Below the pieces are notes generated by a model. That model ran no database searches. It worked only from the letters and a program-made list of their open reading frames with translations, and was not told where the DNA came from. Shown here in pieces: positions 53,330 to 63,261 of a DNA stretch of 64,000 nucleotides. Numbering within the stretch: the first letter of the stretch is position 1; each line of letters starts with the position of its first letter. A program made the translations under genes and the position numbers. Origin of the DNA: Rhodobacterales bacterium (GTDB lineage: Bacteria; Pseudomonadota; Alphaproteobacteria; Rhodobacterales; Rhodobacteraceae); NCBI GenBank assembly GCA_026400355.1, contig JAPLPE010000022.1, positions 62,001-126,000 of the forward strand. The letters are read 5' to 3'.

Positions 53330-55789
53330 ATGACCGAAGCGCACATCACCGCCCTTGTCGATGCCATGACGCTGGAAGAACAGGTCAGCCTACTGTCCGG
53401 GGCGGATTTCTGGTATCTGCCCGCAGTGGACCGGCTTGGCATCGGTCATCTGCGGATGACGGACGGGCCGAACGGGGCGCGGGGCGGCGGGTCGCTTCTG
53501 GGCGAGGTCAAGTCGGCGGCTTTCCCGGTGGGCATCAGCCTTGGCGCGACGTGGAATCCCACGCTTCTGACGGAAATCGGCGTGGCCCTTGCGGAAGAGG
53601 TCAAATCGAAACAGGCGCATGTGTCGCTGGCACCCACGGTGAACCTGCACCGGACGGTCACCAACGGCCGCAACTTTGAATGCTATTCCGAAGACCCGAT
53701 CCTGACCGCCGAACTTGCCGTGGCCTACATCAACGGCCTCCAGTCGCAGAGCATCGCCGCCACGATCAAACATTTCGTTGGCAATGAATCAGAAAACGAA
53801 CGCACTACGATCTCTTCCGAGGTTGATGAACGCACGCTCCGCGAACTCTACCTTGTCCCGTTCGAGGCTGCGGTAAAGCGGGCCAATACATGGGCCATCA
53901 TGTCGAGCTACAACCGGCTTGGCGGCACATATACGTCGGAAAACGGTTGGCTGCTCAACACTGTGCTGCGCGGCGACTGGGGCTATGACGGCGTGGTCAT
54001 GTCTGACTGGTTCGGGTCGCATACCACCGCGCCTACCATCAACGCGGGGCTCGACATCGAAATGCCGGGGCCGACCCGCGACCGGGGCGCGAAACTTGTG
54101 GCCGCTGTGGCGGCCGGCGAAGTCAGCGGCGAAACCGTCCGCACCCGCGCGCTCAACGTCCTGCGCCTGTTGGACCGGACCGGCGCGATTGACGACCACC
54201 GCCAGTTCGCCGAAACCGTCGATGACCGCCCCGCCCACCGCGCCCTGATCCGCCGCGCCGGGGCAGAAGGGGCAGTGCTGCTCAAGAACGACGGCATTCT
54301 GCCGTTGCAAGCCGGGAAGAAGATCGCCGTCATCGGCCCCAACGCGAAAACCGCGCAGATCATGGGCGGCGGGTCGGCTCAACTCAACGCCTACTACCGG
54401 GTCAGCCCCTGGGACGGCCTCGCCAACGCTTTGGGGGAAGGCCAACTCACCTATGCGCTGGGCTGCACCAACGCCCAGTTCGAATCGCTTCTGACCGGCG
54501 ATTTTGCCGTCGACTGGTTCGATAATGCGACCCTCTCTGGTACTCCCATCGCGCACGGCACCCACACCGACGCGACAGCTTTCTGGTTCGGCCCGCTGGC
54601 AGATGGCAAGATCGACAGCAGCCATTTCTCGGCCCGCCTGACCGGCAGGTTCACCCCCGAAACCTCGGGCACCCACCGCATCGGGGTCCGCAGCGCGGGC
54701 CTTGTCCGGGTGCTGGTCGATGGCAATGTCATCGTGGATGCCTGGACCAACTGGACCCGGGGCCACACGTTCTTTGAAGAAGGCTGTGACGAGGTGACGG
54801 GGCTTGTGACGCTTGAGGCGGGTCGCGCCCACACCGTCACTATCGAATTCGCGTCCACCAAGAACCGCATCCTGAGGTTCGCGGCCTTTGCTGTGGGCAT
54901 CAGCAAACCCACGGGCGACGCCGAAATCGCCGAGGCTGCCGAGGTCGCCCGCGCCGCCGAAATCGCACTGCTGTTCATCGGCCGCGATGCGACATGGGAC
55001 AGCGAAGGCGCGGACCTACCCGACATCACCCTGCCTGGCCGCCAGAACGACCTGATTGCCGCCGTCCGCAAGGCCAACCCGGCGACCATCGTCGTCCTGC
55101 AAACCGGCGGCCCGGTGGAAATGCCCTGGGCGGATGACGTACCCGCAATCTTGCAAGCGTGGTATCCGGGGCAAGAGGCCGGGAATGCCATCGCTGACAT
55201 ACTTCTGGGCCATGTCGAACCTTCGGGCCGCCTGCCACAGACCTTCCCCCGCCGCTGGGCCGACAACGCGACCCACAGTCAGGACCCCGAAATCTACCCC
55301 GGCCTGAACGGCAAGGTCCGGTACGAAGAAGGCGTCTTCATCGGCTACCGCCACCACGACCGGACCGGCACGCCGCCGCTGTTCCCGTTCGGTCACGGCC
55401 TTGGTTACACGACCTTTGCCCTGTCCGATTTGGTGCTGAACCCCACCGGGTTCGCCAAAGACGGCACACTTTCCGCGACCGTCACAGTCACCAACACCGG
55501 TGCCCGCGAAGGGTCCGAGGTTGTGCAGCTTTACGTCACCCCTGCCGACGCGCCGGTAAAGCGGCCGGCCCGCGAACTCAAGGCCTTTGCCAAGGTCCGC
55601 CTTGCGCCGGGTGCCAGCACGGCTGTCACACTGTCCCTGACCGGCCGCGACTTTGCCTACTTCTCGGCCACCGACCGGGCCTGGATTGTGGCACCCGGCA
55701 CCTATGGCATCCAGATCGGCCGCTCGGCCACCGGTCTGGTTCTGACCGAAACTGTGTCACGCGACACGGCCATGATGCTGCCGCTTTGA
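53330..55789 (+). CDS. Glycoside hydrolase family 3 beta-glucosidase with PA14 insert
   Basis: 819 residues from ATG 53330, which has AAGGA seven bases before; the ATG at 53312 is a poorer start. Domains: GH3 barrel (residues about 1-300, nucleophile Asp226 in VVMSDWFG), second alpha/beta domain interrupted by a PA14-type insert at about 395-530, acid/base region WDSEGADLPDITLPGRQ near 555, and a fibronectin III-like C-terminus. No signal peptide, so cytoplasmic or exported by other means. It should release terminal beta-glucose or a similar sugar from oligosaccharides. No transporter or regulator of sugar uptake is linked. Confidence 0.93.
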   Translation: MTEAHITALVDAMTLEEQVSLLSGADFWYLPAVDRLGIGHLRMTDGPNGARGGGSLLGEVKSAAFPVGISLGATWNPTLLTEIGVALAEEVKSKQAHVSLAPTVNLHRTVTNGRNFECYSEDPILTAELAVAYINGLQSQSIAATIKHFVGNESENERTTISSEVDERTLRELYLVPFEAAVKRANTWAIMSSYNRLGGTYTSENGWLLNTVLRGDWGYDGVVMSDWFGSHTTAPTINAGLDIEMPGPTRDRGAKLVAAVAAGEVSGETVRTRALNVLRLLDRTGAIDDHRQFAETVDDRPAHRALIRRAGAEGAVLLKNDGILPLQAGKKIAVIGPNAKTAQIMGGGSAQLNAYYRVSPWDGLANALGEGQLTYALGCTNAQFESLLTGDFAVDWFDNATLSGTPIAHGTHTDATAFWFGPLADGKIDSSHFSARLTGRFTPETSGTHRIGVRSAGLVRVLVDGNVIVDAWTNWTRGHTFFEEGCDEVTGLVTLEAGRAHTVTIEFASTKNRILRFAAFAVGISKPTGDAEIAEAAEVARAAEIALLFIGRDATWDSEGADLPDITLPGRQNDLIAAVRKANPATIVVLQTGGPVEMPWADDVPAILQAWYPGQEAGNAIADILLGHVEPSGRLPQTFPRRWADNATHSQDPEIYPGLNGKVRYEEGVFIGYRHHDRTGTPPLFPFGHGLGYTTFALSDLVLNPTGFAKDGTLSATVTVTNTGAREGSEVVQLYVTPADAPVKRPARELKAFAKVRLAPGASTAVTLSLTGRDFAYFSATDRAWIVAPGTYGIQIGRSATGLVLTETVSRDTAMMLPL

Positions 55790-55867
55790 CGCGGCGCGCT
55801 GTGTGACAAGGGCGACAGTTTCCCGACTTGACGGCGGTCTGTCTTTCCCGACGGGCCCGACCACGCT

Positions 55868-56443
55868 ATGTTCTTGAAAAACAAGAGACCCGCGCCACCC
55901 GTGAACCCCCGCCCCTTTGCCCTTGCAGCCCTTCTTGGCCTGCCTCTTTCTGCATGTGGCCCCGGCGATGCGGCAGACGCGATCACGGCTGATCCGGGCA
56001 TCCCAGATTTCATGACTGCCGAGATTGAAACTGGCAACGACGGCCGCTGTTATGGCCGCGACATCACCCCCGCCGTCATCGAAACTGTCACCGCGTATGA
56101 GGTCGAGACCCCCGCCGTGATTGGCCCTGACGGCAGTGTGCTGACTCCGGCCTCCTACCGCACCGTGACCCGCCAGGAGATCACCCGTGAACGGGGCGAG
56201 GTGACATTTGAAACGCTTTGTCCGCCTGCCTACACTGTGGAATTCGTGGCGACCCTTCAGCGCGCGCTGACCACCCGTGGCCTCTTTACCGGCCCGATCA
56301 ACGGGCTGATGGACACGGCGACCGGCCGCGCCGTGCAGGATTTCCAGCGTTTCGACGGCCCCGACAGCCCACTTCTATCGATCGAGGCGGCCCGCCGCCT
56401 TGGCATAGTGGAACTGTCAGCGGAACAGATCAACAACCTGTAG
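55868..56443 (+). CDS. Lipoprotein with peptidoglycan-binding-like domain
   Basis: 191 residues. The signal peptide ends in a lipobox (LGLPLSAC, Cys about residue 30); a GTG at 55901 is an alternative start. The C-terminal 70 residues (VEFVATLQRALTTRGLFTGPINGLMDTATGRAVQDFQRFDG) are a PG_binding_1-like three-helix domain (Q-x-L-x-x-x-G-x-[FY]-x-G-x-I-[DN]-G-x-x-[DG]-x-x-T-x-x-A-[IV]-x-x-[FY]-Q). It is probably an outer-membrane lipoprotein touching the cell wall. The middle segment is not recognised. It is convergent with degP across a strong hairpin. Confidence 0.82.
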   Translation: MFLKNKRPAPPVNPRPFALAALLGLPLSACGPGDAADAITADPGIPDFMTAEIETGNDGRCYGRDITPAVIETVTAYEVETPAVIGPDGSVLTPASYRTVTRQEITRERGEVTFETLCPPAYTVEFVATLQRALTTRGLFTGPINGLMDTATGRAVQDFQRFDGPDSPLLSIEAARRLGIVELSAEQINNL

Positions 56444-56501
56444 GGTGGGTACAACCCAAAGCCGACAAGGTCGCGCGGACAAAGCCAAGAGCCCGAACAA
56501 G

Positions 56502-56529
56502 AAGGGGGCGCCCGCAGGACGCCCCCTTT
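56502..56529. terminator. Bidirectional terminator between lipoprotein and degP
   Basis: AAGGGGGCG (56502-56510) pairs with CGCCCCCTT (56520-56528) around a 9-base loop, with a TTT on one side and an A run on the other. Its place between two convergent genes suits a two-way intrinsic terminator. Confidence 0.75.
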
Positions 56530-56550
56530 CAGAAGCATTTTTCAGTCTGC

Positions 56551-58068
56551 TCAGTCTTCCAGCGACAGCGCCACAAAGCGCGGGTCGCCGCCACGACGGA
56601 TCAGCAGGAGGATCGACGAACGACCGGCATCCTTGGCCTCGGTCACCCGTGCCGTGAAATCATCGATCGTGGTCAGAGGTTGCTGGCCCGCTTCGGTGAT
56701 GAGGTCACCCGGCATGATGCCCTTGAGGGCGGCATCAGCCATCTGATCGACCTTGGTCACGACCAGACCCGTCGCGGTTCCGTCCAGACCGAACTGGGTG
56801 ACCAGGTCCGGCGTCACGGGCGACAGCATCAGGCCCAGCATTTCCGTTTCTTCCGGCACAGGCACGGCTTCGGTCGAGGCCGGGATCGCGGCTTCGGCCT
56901 CTTCACGACGGCCAAGCGTTACTTCAAGCGAAACCATTTCTCCGTTTCGCAGCACTTCGACCGGAACAGCTTTGCCGATATCGGCTGCAGCCACCATGCG
57001 GACGAGTTCGCCTGTGTCGGCCACGTCGTTGCCGTTAAACTTGAGGATTACGTCACCAGAGGCGATCCCGGCAGCCATTGCCGGACCCTCCGGAACATCC
57101 GTCACCAGAGCTCCGATTGCACCTTCAAGCCCGGCAATCGCGTCCACCATATCCGGCGTCACGTCCTGAATGCGGACGCCGAGCCAACCACGGCGGGTTT
57201 CGCCGAATTCCTGCAATTGCGCCACGACGTTCGACACGACTTCGGACGACATCGAGAAACCGATCCCGATCGAACCGCCCGAGGGCGACAGGATGGCGGT
57301 GTTCACGCCGATGACCTGACCTTCCATGTTGAACAGCGGTCCGCCTGAGTTGCCCCGGTTGATCGCGGCGTCGGTCTGGATGAAGTCATCATAAGTCCCG
57401 GAAAGTTCACGGTTGCGGGCCGATACGATACCGGCCGAAACCGAGAAGCCCTGACCCAGCGGGTTACCAATGGCCATGACCCAGTCACCGACGCGGGCAC
57501 CCTCACCATTGCTGTCGCCGAAAGCGACAAAAGGCAGGTCAGCCTCTTCGTCCTGAACCTTGAGCAGAGCGATGTCTGTGTTCTTGTCCACTCCGACGAC
57601 CGTAGCCGGAAGCTGTTGGCCAGAATAGAGCTCTACCATGATCTCGTCAGCGCCTTCGATGACGTGATTGTTCGTCACGACAAAGCCATCAGCCGAGATG
57701 ATGAAACCGGAACCAAGCGCCGCAGAACGCTGCGGCGCGCCGTTTTCGCCACCGAAGTCATCAAAGAAATCTTCAAAGGGCGAGCCCGGAGGGGCCATGC
57801 CTTCGGGGCCGGTGTTGGCGGCAACGACGGTCGAGGTCGTGATGTTCACGACGGCCGGGCTGACCTTTTCGGCCAGTTCGGCAAAGCTCATCGGACGCGA
57901 TCCGTCAGGCATCATTTCGATCTGCGGCGTAGTAGAATCCTTGGTGGTGGTTTCCTGCGCGGTGGTGGGCAACACCTGTGTTGCCACGACGGCCGCACCC
58001 AGCATCAGCGCCCCGAGGACGCGAGCCGAGGTGGCTGGAAATTTGTTTGCGATCGCCTTGGACTTCAC
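56551..58068 (-). CDS. degP: Periplasmic serine protease DegP/DegQ (Do family)
   Basis: 505 residues from a GTG at 58068 with AAGGGAG six bases before; an in-frame ATG at 58146 precedes no ribosome site. A signal peptide (LGALMLGAAVVATQVLPTTAQ) sends it to the periplasm. The trypsin-like catalytic triad is His135 (TNNHVIEG), Asp165 (NTDIALLKV) and Ser241 (RGNSGGPL). Two PDZ domains follow (from about 300 and about 410). It degrades or refolds damaged envelope proteins. It lies downstream of hflK-hflC-DUF2065 on the same strand with a 198-base gap, so it probably has its own promoter. Confidence 0.95.
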   Translation of the reverse strand: MKSKAIANKFPATSARVLGALMLGAAVVATQVLPTTAQETTTKDSTTPQIEMMPDGSRPMSFAELAEKVSPAVVNITTSTVVAANTGPEGMAPPGSPFEDFFDDFGGENGAPQRSAALGSGFIISADGFVVTNNHVIEGADEIMVELYSGQQLPATVVGVDKNTDIALLKVQDEEADLPFVAFGDSNGEGARVGDWVMAIGNPLGQGFSVSAGIVSARNRELSGTYDDFIQTDAAINRGNSGGPLFNMEGQVIGVNTAILSPSGGSIGIGFSMSSEVVSNVVAQLQEFGETRRGWLGVRIQDVTPDMVDAIAGLEGAIGALVTDVPEGPAMAAGIASGDVILKFNGNDVADTGELVRMVAAADIGKAVPVEVLRNGEMVSLEVTLGRREEAEAAIPASTEAVPVPEETEMLGLMLSPVTPDLVTQFGLDGTATGLVVTKVDQMADAALKGIMPGDLITEAGQQPLTTIDDFTARVTEAKDAGRSSILLLIRRGGDPRFVALSLED

Positions 58069-58266
58069 GGCTAACTCCCTTGAGAATGTCAGGCGGGCCA
58101 TCCGCCCGCTGGTGTCTGAAGTAAATCTAGGACAGCGCCGCCACAACGCAAAGTCCCATCGCGGCCCGTCAAGTGGACGTGAGCAATCGTCGCGCGTTTT
58201 CTCGCGATCCCGTGGTCTTTTGAAACATCAAGTGGGCTTCCCTAAGGTCAGCCCAGCACCGATGTT

Positions 58267-58464
58267 TCAGATCGCGCCCAGCACCTTAGCCCCCACGACA
58301 AGGCCCAGGCCGGCCGCGATGGCCACAAGCCCGATGAGCCGCCGCTGTTCGAGCGTTACAGCCCGCAGTGCGGTCAGCATGTCTTCGACAATTGAAGGGG
58401 CCAGCGCATAGACCAGCCCCTCCACAATCAGCACCAGCCCAAGGGCCAGAAGCGCAATCCCCAT
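58267..58464 (-). CDS. DUF2065 small membrane protein
   Basis: 65 residues, two hydrophobic helices (about 3-21 and 42-63) joined by a short polar loop with the conserved GLVAIAAGLGLV motif. This YjeT/DUF2065 pattern typically sits directly after hflC, as here; its ATG overlaps the hflC stop (TAATG). Function unknown; association with the HflKC complex is suggested by coupling. Confidence 0.85.
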   Translation of the reverse strand: MGIALLALGLVLIVEGLVYALAPSIVEDMLTALRAVTLEQRRLIGLVAIAAGLGLVVGAKVLGAI

Positions 58465-59369
58465 TATGGCGCGGGCGGCGCCGACGGCGACTGCCCCAAA
58501 TCGTCCGGTGCATAGAGGAACCGGAAGAAATCGCTGGTCGGCGTCATCACCATTGTCGAGTTCTCGCCTTGCAGCGTCACTTCATAGGCCTGCATGGACC
58601 GGTAGAAGTCAAAGAACTCGGGGTCTGCACCATAGGCATCGGCAAAGACCTTGCTGGCTTCGGCATCAGCCTCACCGCGGGTGATCTGTGCTTCCTTTTC
58701 AGACTCGGACAGCGTTTCCACCACGGTCCGGTCGGCCAGAGCGCGGACGCGCTGCGCCGCTTCGTTACCACGAGCGATTTCGTCTGCGGCTTCCCGCTCA
58801 CGCTCGGCCCGCATCCGGGCAAAGGTGGCTTCGAGGTTCTGTTCGGGCAGGTTCGTCTGCTTGAGCCGGACGTCGACGATGTCGATGCCAAGACTTTCGG
58901 CACTGACCTGTGCCTGATCGCGGATACGGTTCATAAGGACACGCCGTTCGGACGAAAGGATCGTATCCGACGTGACCTGATCGGCACCCAGAACTTCGCG
59001 GATCTGCGAGTTCAGGATGCCAGACAGCCGGTCTTCCGCGGTGCGGATGCCGCCAACGCCGACGGCCTGCCGGAAGCGCACCACATCGGCGATGCGGTAG
59101 CGCGCAAAGGCGTCCACGACCAGACGACGGTCATCCGATGGCGTCACTTCGAACGAGTCGGTGTCAAGCGACAGGATGCGGTCATCGTATTTCACGACCT
59201 CCTGAATCAGCGGGATCTTGAAACCGATACCGGGTTCTTCGCGAACCTGCGCGATCGAACCGAACTGAAGGACAAGCGCCTTTTCACGTTCATCGACGAC
59301 AAAGACCGACGACAGAAAAGCCACGATGGCGAGCCCGGCAACGCCCAGAGCAATGAGAGTACGGTTCAT
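58464..59369 (-). CDS. hflC: HflC, SPFH subunit of the FtsH-modulating complex
   Basis: 301 residues. One N-terminal membrane helix (about 5-24) then an SPFH/band-7 domain beginning FVVDEREKALVLQFGSI. DVRLKQTNLPEQNLEATFARM and the long coiled coil (AEREREAADEIARGNEAA) match HflC. With HflK it forms a cage around FtsH and controls membrane protein turnover. It starts three bases after the hflK stop and overlaps DUF2065. Confidence 0.95.
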   Translation of the reverse strand: MNRTLIALGVAGLAIVAFLSSVFVVDEREKALVLQFGSIAQVREEPGIGFKIPLIQEVVKYDDRILSLDTDSFEVTPSDDRRLVVDAFARYRIADVVRFRQAVGVGGIRTAEDRLSGILNSQIREVLGADQVTSDTILSSERRVLMNRIRDQAQVSAESLGIDIVDVRLKQTNLPEQNLEATFARMRAEREREAADEIARGNEAAQRVRALADRTVVETLSESEKEAQITRGEADAEASKVFADAYGADPEFFDFYRSMQAYEVTLQGENSTMVMTPTSDFFRFLYAPDDLGQSPSAPPAP

Positions 59370-59372
59370 GGC

Positions 59373-60551
59373 TCAGTTCCCCGTTCCGGTAGAGGCTGCA
59401 GCAGGGCCCGAAGGCGTCCGCATCAGCTCGTTCAGCGGCAGGAACGGCACAACGCCGCTGCCTCCTTCGCCGCCCGCAACGGACGGATCAAGGATGATCT
59501 TGTTGACGTCACCCAGCACCCGCTCCATCGTCTCGAGATAGATCCGGCGGCGCGTGATGTCCTGCGACCCTTCATAAGCCGTCTGCACGGCGGCAAACCT
59601 GCTGGCCTGACCCAGAGCATCGTTGATGGTCTGCGCCCGGTAGCCTTCGGCTTGTTCCACGATCTGCGCAGCACGCCCACGCGCCTCGGCAAGAACGGTG
59701 TTGGAGTAGGCATCGGCCTGCCGCTGCAGCCTGTCACGCTCCTGCGCGGCGGCTTGCACGGCACGGAAGCTGTCGATCACCTCGGGCGGCGGTTCGGCCT
59801 TTTCAAGGTTGATCCGGACAATGCTGATGCCGCTTTCGTATTCGTCGAGCGTCGCCTGGATATTGGCCTGCGCCGTATCGGCAATCGCTCCCCGGTCACG
59901 GTTCAGGATCGACGAAAAGGTCGAGGCCGCGATGATCTCGCGCATGACCGATTCTGACACGGCCTGCACGGTCAGTTGTGGATCGCTTATGTTGAACAGC
60001 AGGTTTTGCGGGTTGTTCACGTTCCAGACAACCTGAAAGCCGATGTCTACGATGTTGGCATCTGTGGTCAGCATCAGACCCGCGTCAGATGCGGCCCCGG
60101 CCACTGTCCCGATGGATTCCGTGCGTTCCGAAGTCACGTTGACCACGTCATAGGTGACCAGCGGCCAAGGTGCAAAGTTCAGACCCGGTTCGCCGACGGA
60201 ATAGCGCTGGCCAAGGAATAGTTCGACCGACTGTTCTTCGGGCCTGACCGTATAAAAAGACATGAAGGCCCAGAGGCCCAGAACTGCAAGCCCGGCCAGC
60301 CCGATCGTCCCGCGCGTGATGCGAGGCCCGCCGCCGGTGTTGCCCGGCCCGGTGCCCCCCTTGCCGCCGCCCATAAGAACGCGAAGCTGTTCGCGCCCTT
60401 TGTTCATCAGCTCGTCGATTTCCGGGATCTGCGGACCCTCTCCGGGCCTGCGCGTCGGAGGACGCCGGTCATCGCCCGGCCGCTTCTCATCTTCCCCGTT
60501 GCCGCGATTTCCACCACCGCCGCCCCAGGGGCCACCATTGTTTCCCGCCAT
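59373..60551 (-). CDS. hflK: HflK, SPFH subunit of the FtsH-modulating complex
   Basis: 392 residues. The N-terminus is a Gly/Asn/Pro-rich HflK_N segment (GNNGGPWGGGGGNRGNGED), then one membrane helix near residue 80-100 (LAGLAVLGLWAFMSFYTV), then the SPFH domain (VRPEEQSVELFLGQRY) and a C-terminal coiled coil. It pairs with HflC. AGAGG precedes the ATG. It is the first gene of hflK-hflC-DUF2065, 77 bases after the gor stop. Confidence 0.95.
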   Translation of the reverse strand: MAGNNGGPWGGGGGNRGNGEDEKRPGDDRRPPTRRPGEGPQIPEIDELMNKGREQLRVLMGGGKGGTGPGNTGGGPRITRGTIGLAGLAVLGLWAFMSFYTVRPEEQSVELFLGQRYSVGEPGLNFAPWPLVTYDVVNVTSERTESIGTVAGAASDAGLMLTTDANIVDIGFQVVWNVNNPQNLLFNISDPQLTVQAVSESVMREIIAASTFSSILNRDRGAIADTAQANIQATLDEYESGISIVRINLEKAEPPPEVIDSFRAVQAAAQERDRLQRQADAYSNTVLAEARGRAAQIVEQAEGYRAQTINDALGQASRFAAVQTAYEGSQDITRRRIYLETMERVLGDVNKIILDPSVAGGEGGSGVVPFLPLNELMRTPSGPAAASTGTGN

Positions 60552-60628
60552 AAAGCCTCTGCTTCCCTGTTAGTCCATTCGGCCGTGTAGGCCTGTCTCG
60601 TTCCTAATTGTGCGCACTTGCGCCGATT

Positions 60629-62041
60629 TCAAGCACTCCGGACCGGCGTGCGCATTGTAACCAGTTCTTCGGACATGGTCGGATGCACCGCCATCGTCCG
60701 GTCGAAATCCTCTTTGGTGGCTCCCATCTTGATCGCGATGGCGGCAAGTTGGATCATCTCGCCCGCCTCGGGTGCGACAATGTGACAACCCAGAACCCGG
60801 CGCGTGGCTTTGCTGACGATAAGCTTCATCAGCACCCGGTCGGGCTTGCCGATGAATGCCGTCCGCATCGGCCGGAAGGAAGTGCTGTAAACTTCGATCG
60901 GCTCTTGCTCGCGCGCCGTTTCTTCAGTGAGGCCGATGGTGCCCAGTTCCGGCTGTGTGAAGACAGCCGAGGCGATCAGGTCATGATCCACCGGCGTGGG
61001 TTTGCCCAGAAACACAGTATCGACAAAGGCCATCGCATCTTTTATCGCGACAGGCGTCAAGTTGACACGGTTCGTCACGTCGCCAAGGGCAAAGATCGAA
61101 GGCACCGAGGTCTGCGAATAGGCATCGACCACAATCTCGCCTCGCCGCCCAGTCTTCACGCCTAGCGCCTCAAGGCCCAGACCGGCGGTATTGAACGAAC
61201 GTCCCGTGGCAAAGAGGACGGCGTCAAACTCCGCCTCCAACCCGCTTGTGCCCTTCACCCGCACCGGCCCGCCGTTTCCTGAAGTAACCTGCGCCATATC
61301 GCCGGCGGGCACGTCGATGTCGGTATTCGCCCTGTCCATCGCGATGATGTTTGTGCCCAGCCGCAGGTCGATCCCCTGTGCATGCATCCTTTCGGCCACA
61401 AGGCCTCGGGCCTCGTCATCAAAGCCCCGCAGGATCTGCGCCCCGCGATAGAACTGGGTCACCTTCACACCCATGTTGTTCAGGATGCAAGCCATCTCGC
61501 AGGCGATGAACCCGCCGCCCACGATCAGGATGGATTTCGGCAGCGCGTCCATCAGGAATATGTCATCTGACACCATCCCCAGATGCGCATTGGGCAGGTC
61601 CGGCCTGTCAGGCCGCCCGCCCGTGGCGATCAGGATATGCGCCGCCGTCGCCACCTGTCCCGTGGACAGCCGCACTGTATGCGCGTCATCCAGCGTGGCC
61701 CGCGTTTTGAACACAGAAACGCCCGACCCGTCGAGCAGCTTGCTATAGACGCCTTCCAGCCGGTCAAGCTCCAACCGCAGAAGGGGACGGAATGTCTCCC
61801 ACGAAAACCCGCCTGCCGTAAAGTCCCAGCCATAGGCCCGCGCCTCGTCCGCCAGATCATGAAAACCCGAGGCAAAGACCATCAGCTTCTTTGGGACACA
61901 GCCGCGGATGACGCAGGTGCCGCCCAGCCGGTCATCTTCGGCCAGCGCGACCCGCGCGCCTGTGCCCGCCGCCATCCGCGCAGCCCGGACCCCAGCCGAA
62001 CCGCCACCGATGACGAAAAGATCAAAATCAAAGCTGCTCAT
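60629..62041 (-). CDS. gor: Glutathione-disulfide reductase
   Basis: 470 residues. FAD motif VIGGGSAGVRAARMAA near the start, redox-active Cys43 and Cys48 in GGTCVIRGCVPKK, NAD(P)H motif IVGGGFIACEMA near 172 and the C-terminal active-site HPTMSEELV. The spacing GTCVIRGCVPKK is the glutathione reductase signature, more than lipoamide or mercuric reductase. It keeps glutathione reduced with NADPH. It lies 90 bases downstream of rpiA on the same strand, and rpiA belongs to the NADPH-producing pentose pathway. Confidence 0.94.
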   Translation of the reverse strand: MSSFDFDLFVIGGGSAGVRAARMAAGTGARVALAEDDRLGGTCVIRGCVPKKLMVFASGFHDLADEARAYGWDFTAGGFSWETFRPLLRLELDRLEGVYSKLLDGSGVSVFKTRATLDDAHTVRLSTGQVATAAHILIATGGRPDRPDLPNAHLGMVSDDIFLMDALPKSILIVGGGFIACEMACILNNMGVKVTQFYRGAQILRGFDDEARGLVAERMHAQGIDLRLGTNIIAMDRANTDIDVPAGDMAQVTSGNGGPVRVKGTSGLEAEFDAVLFATGRSFNTAGLGLEALGVKTGRRGEIVVDAYSQTSVPSIFALGDVTNRVNLTPVAIKDAMAFVDTVFLGKPTPVDHDLIASAVFTQPELGTIGLTEETAREQEPIEVYSTSFRPMRTAFIGKPDRVLMKLIVSKATRRVLGCHIVAPEAGEMIQLAAIAIKMGATKEDFDRTMAVHPTMSEELVTMRTPVRSA

Positions 62042-62131
62042 CTGTCCTGCTCGCCTTGTCCTGTCCTGCTATCCCACAGGATAGAGATGGATACCAGCAA
62101 GCAGAGGAACAAGCTCGGACCGCAGGCCCAG

Positions 62132-62920
62132 TCAGTCCGCGATATCAGTAAAGATGTTGTCGGCTTCCAGAAAATCGACCCGGCCCCGTTCGACCGAACC
62201 ATTATTGATATCCCGCACCTCGACCCGGCCATCGCCATAGCCCACGATGACGACGTCACAGATATCGATGAACAAACCGTTTTCCACAACGCCGGGAATC
62301 TGGTTGATCATTAGTGACAGCGACCGGGAATGCCCAATCCGGTTCAAATGCAGATCGACGATGTAGTTCCCTTCGTCCGTGACATAGGGCACATCCCCAT
62401 TCATCCGCAGAGACGTTGACCGCCCCAGCACATCCAGCCCGATCAGCGTTTCTTCGATCAAGACCTTGGTCGTGCGCCAGCCAAAGGGGACGACCTCGAC
62501 AGGCAGCGGGAAAGCCCCCAGAGTCTCGACCTGCTTGGAGATGTCCGCGATCACGATCATCTGATCGCTCGCCGTCGCCACGATCTTTTCCTGCAACAGT
62601 GCCCCGCCGCCGCCCTTGATCAGGTTCAGGTTGGCGTCGAACTCATCTGCGCCGTCGATCGTCACGTCAAGCCAGCGGGCTTCGTCCAGCGACATGACGG
62701 GAATTCCGACCTCGCGCGCCAACTGCGCCGTTCGGCTTGACGTCGGCACGCCGCTGATCCGTAGACCTTCCTCGCGCACCATCTCGCCCAGACATTTCAC
62801 TAGCCAAGCCGCTGTGGACCCGGTGCCGAGCCCGACCCGCATCCCCGACTTGACATAAGCCGTCGCCCGCTTTGCGGCGGCAAACTTGGCCTTGTCGATC
62901 GGTGAAAGTTCAAAGCTCAT
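62132..62920 (-). CDS. rpiA: Ribose-5-phosphate isomerase A
   Basis: 262 residues. RpiA signatures are GMRVGLGTGSTAAWLV near residue 27-42, DVTIDGADEFDANLNLIKGGGGALLQEKIVA near 86-116 in which the Asp and Lys/Glu are catalytic, and GNYIVDLH near 185. It interconverts ribose-5-phosphate and ribulose-5-phosphate. GAGG precedes the ATG at 62920. It is the first gene of a likely rpiA-gor unit. Confidence 0.96.
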   Translation of the reverse strand: MSFELSPIDKAKFAAAKRATAYVKSGMRVGLGTGSTAAWLVKCLGEMVREEGLRISGVPTSSRTAQLAREVGIPVMSLDEARWLDVTIDGADEFDANLNLIKGGGGALLQEKIVATASDQMIVIADISKQVETLGAFPLPVEVVPFGWRTTKVLIEETLIGLDVLGRSTSLRMNGDVPYVTDEGNYIVDLHLNRIGHSRSLSLMINQIPGVVENGLFIDICDVVIVGYGDGRVEVRDINNGSVERGRVDFLEADNIFTDIAD

Positions 62921-63019
62921 GATCAGCCTCGTGCCGGGAAGTGGTTTGCCCGGTCAACCATAAGCAAATCACACACCGGGCGCGAGAGGGCAAAATCCGA
63001 CGAGTCAGCCCGTCCCCTG

Positions 63020-63080
63020 CTTCTTCTGGTCCCAAGTATCCCGGGGTGAAGCTCGGTAGGAGCTGAGGGGCAGCGCCCCT
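63020..63080. repeat. Dispersed repeat family C, copy 2
   Basis: CTTCTTCTGG, then CAAGTATCCCGGGG and a GC hairpin (AGGGGC-AGC-GCCCCT, 63066-63080), resembling the copy at 29322-29377. It lies in the 341-base divergent gap between rpiA and the GST gene, whose remainder should hold both promoters but shows no gene. Confidence 0.55.
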
Positions 63081-63261
63081 CACCCGGCCAGCCTCACAGG
63101 GAACGGCCATTTGGGCACCCTGCTCAGGCACGGCCCCGCAAGTCTTGAGCCTTCACGCAAGAATGCCACGGCTCTTGCCTGCCCACCGGCAGAGCGCGTT
63201 TTCCCCGGCAATGGTCGCTTTCGACCGGGCAAAGACGCGGGAACGACCTAGCTTACCTGGT

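Noticed and set aside
54500-54930. PA14 segment as a separate gene
   Set aside because: The frame is continuous through the GH3 domains, and PA14 inserts at this position are normal for GH3 enzymes.
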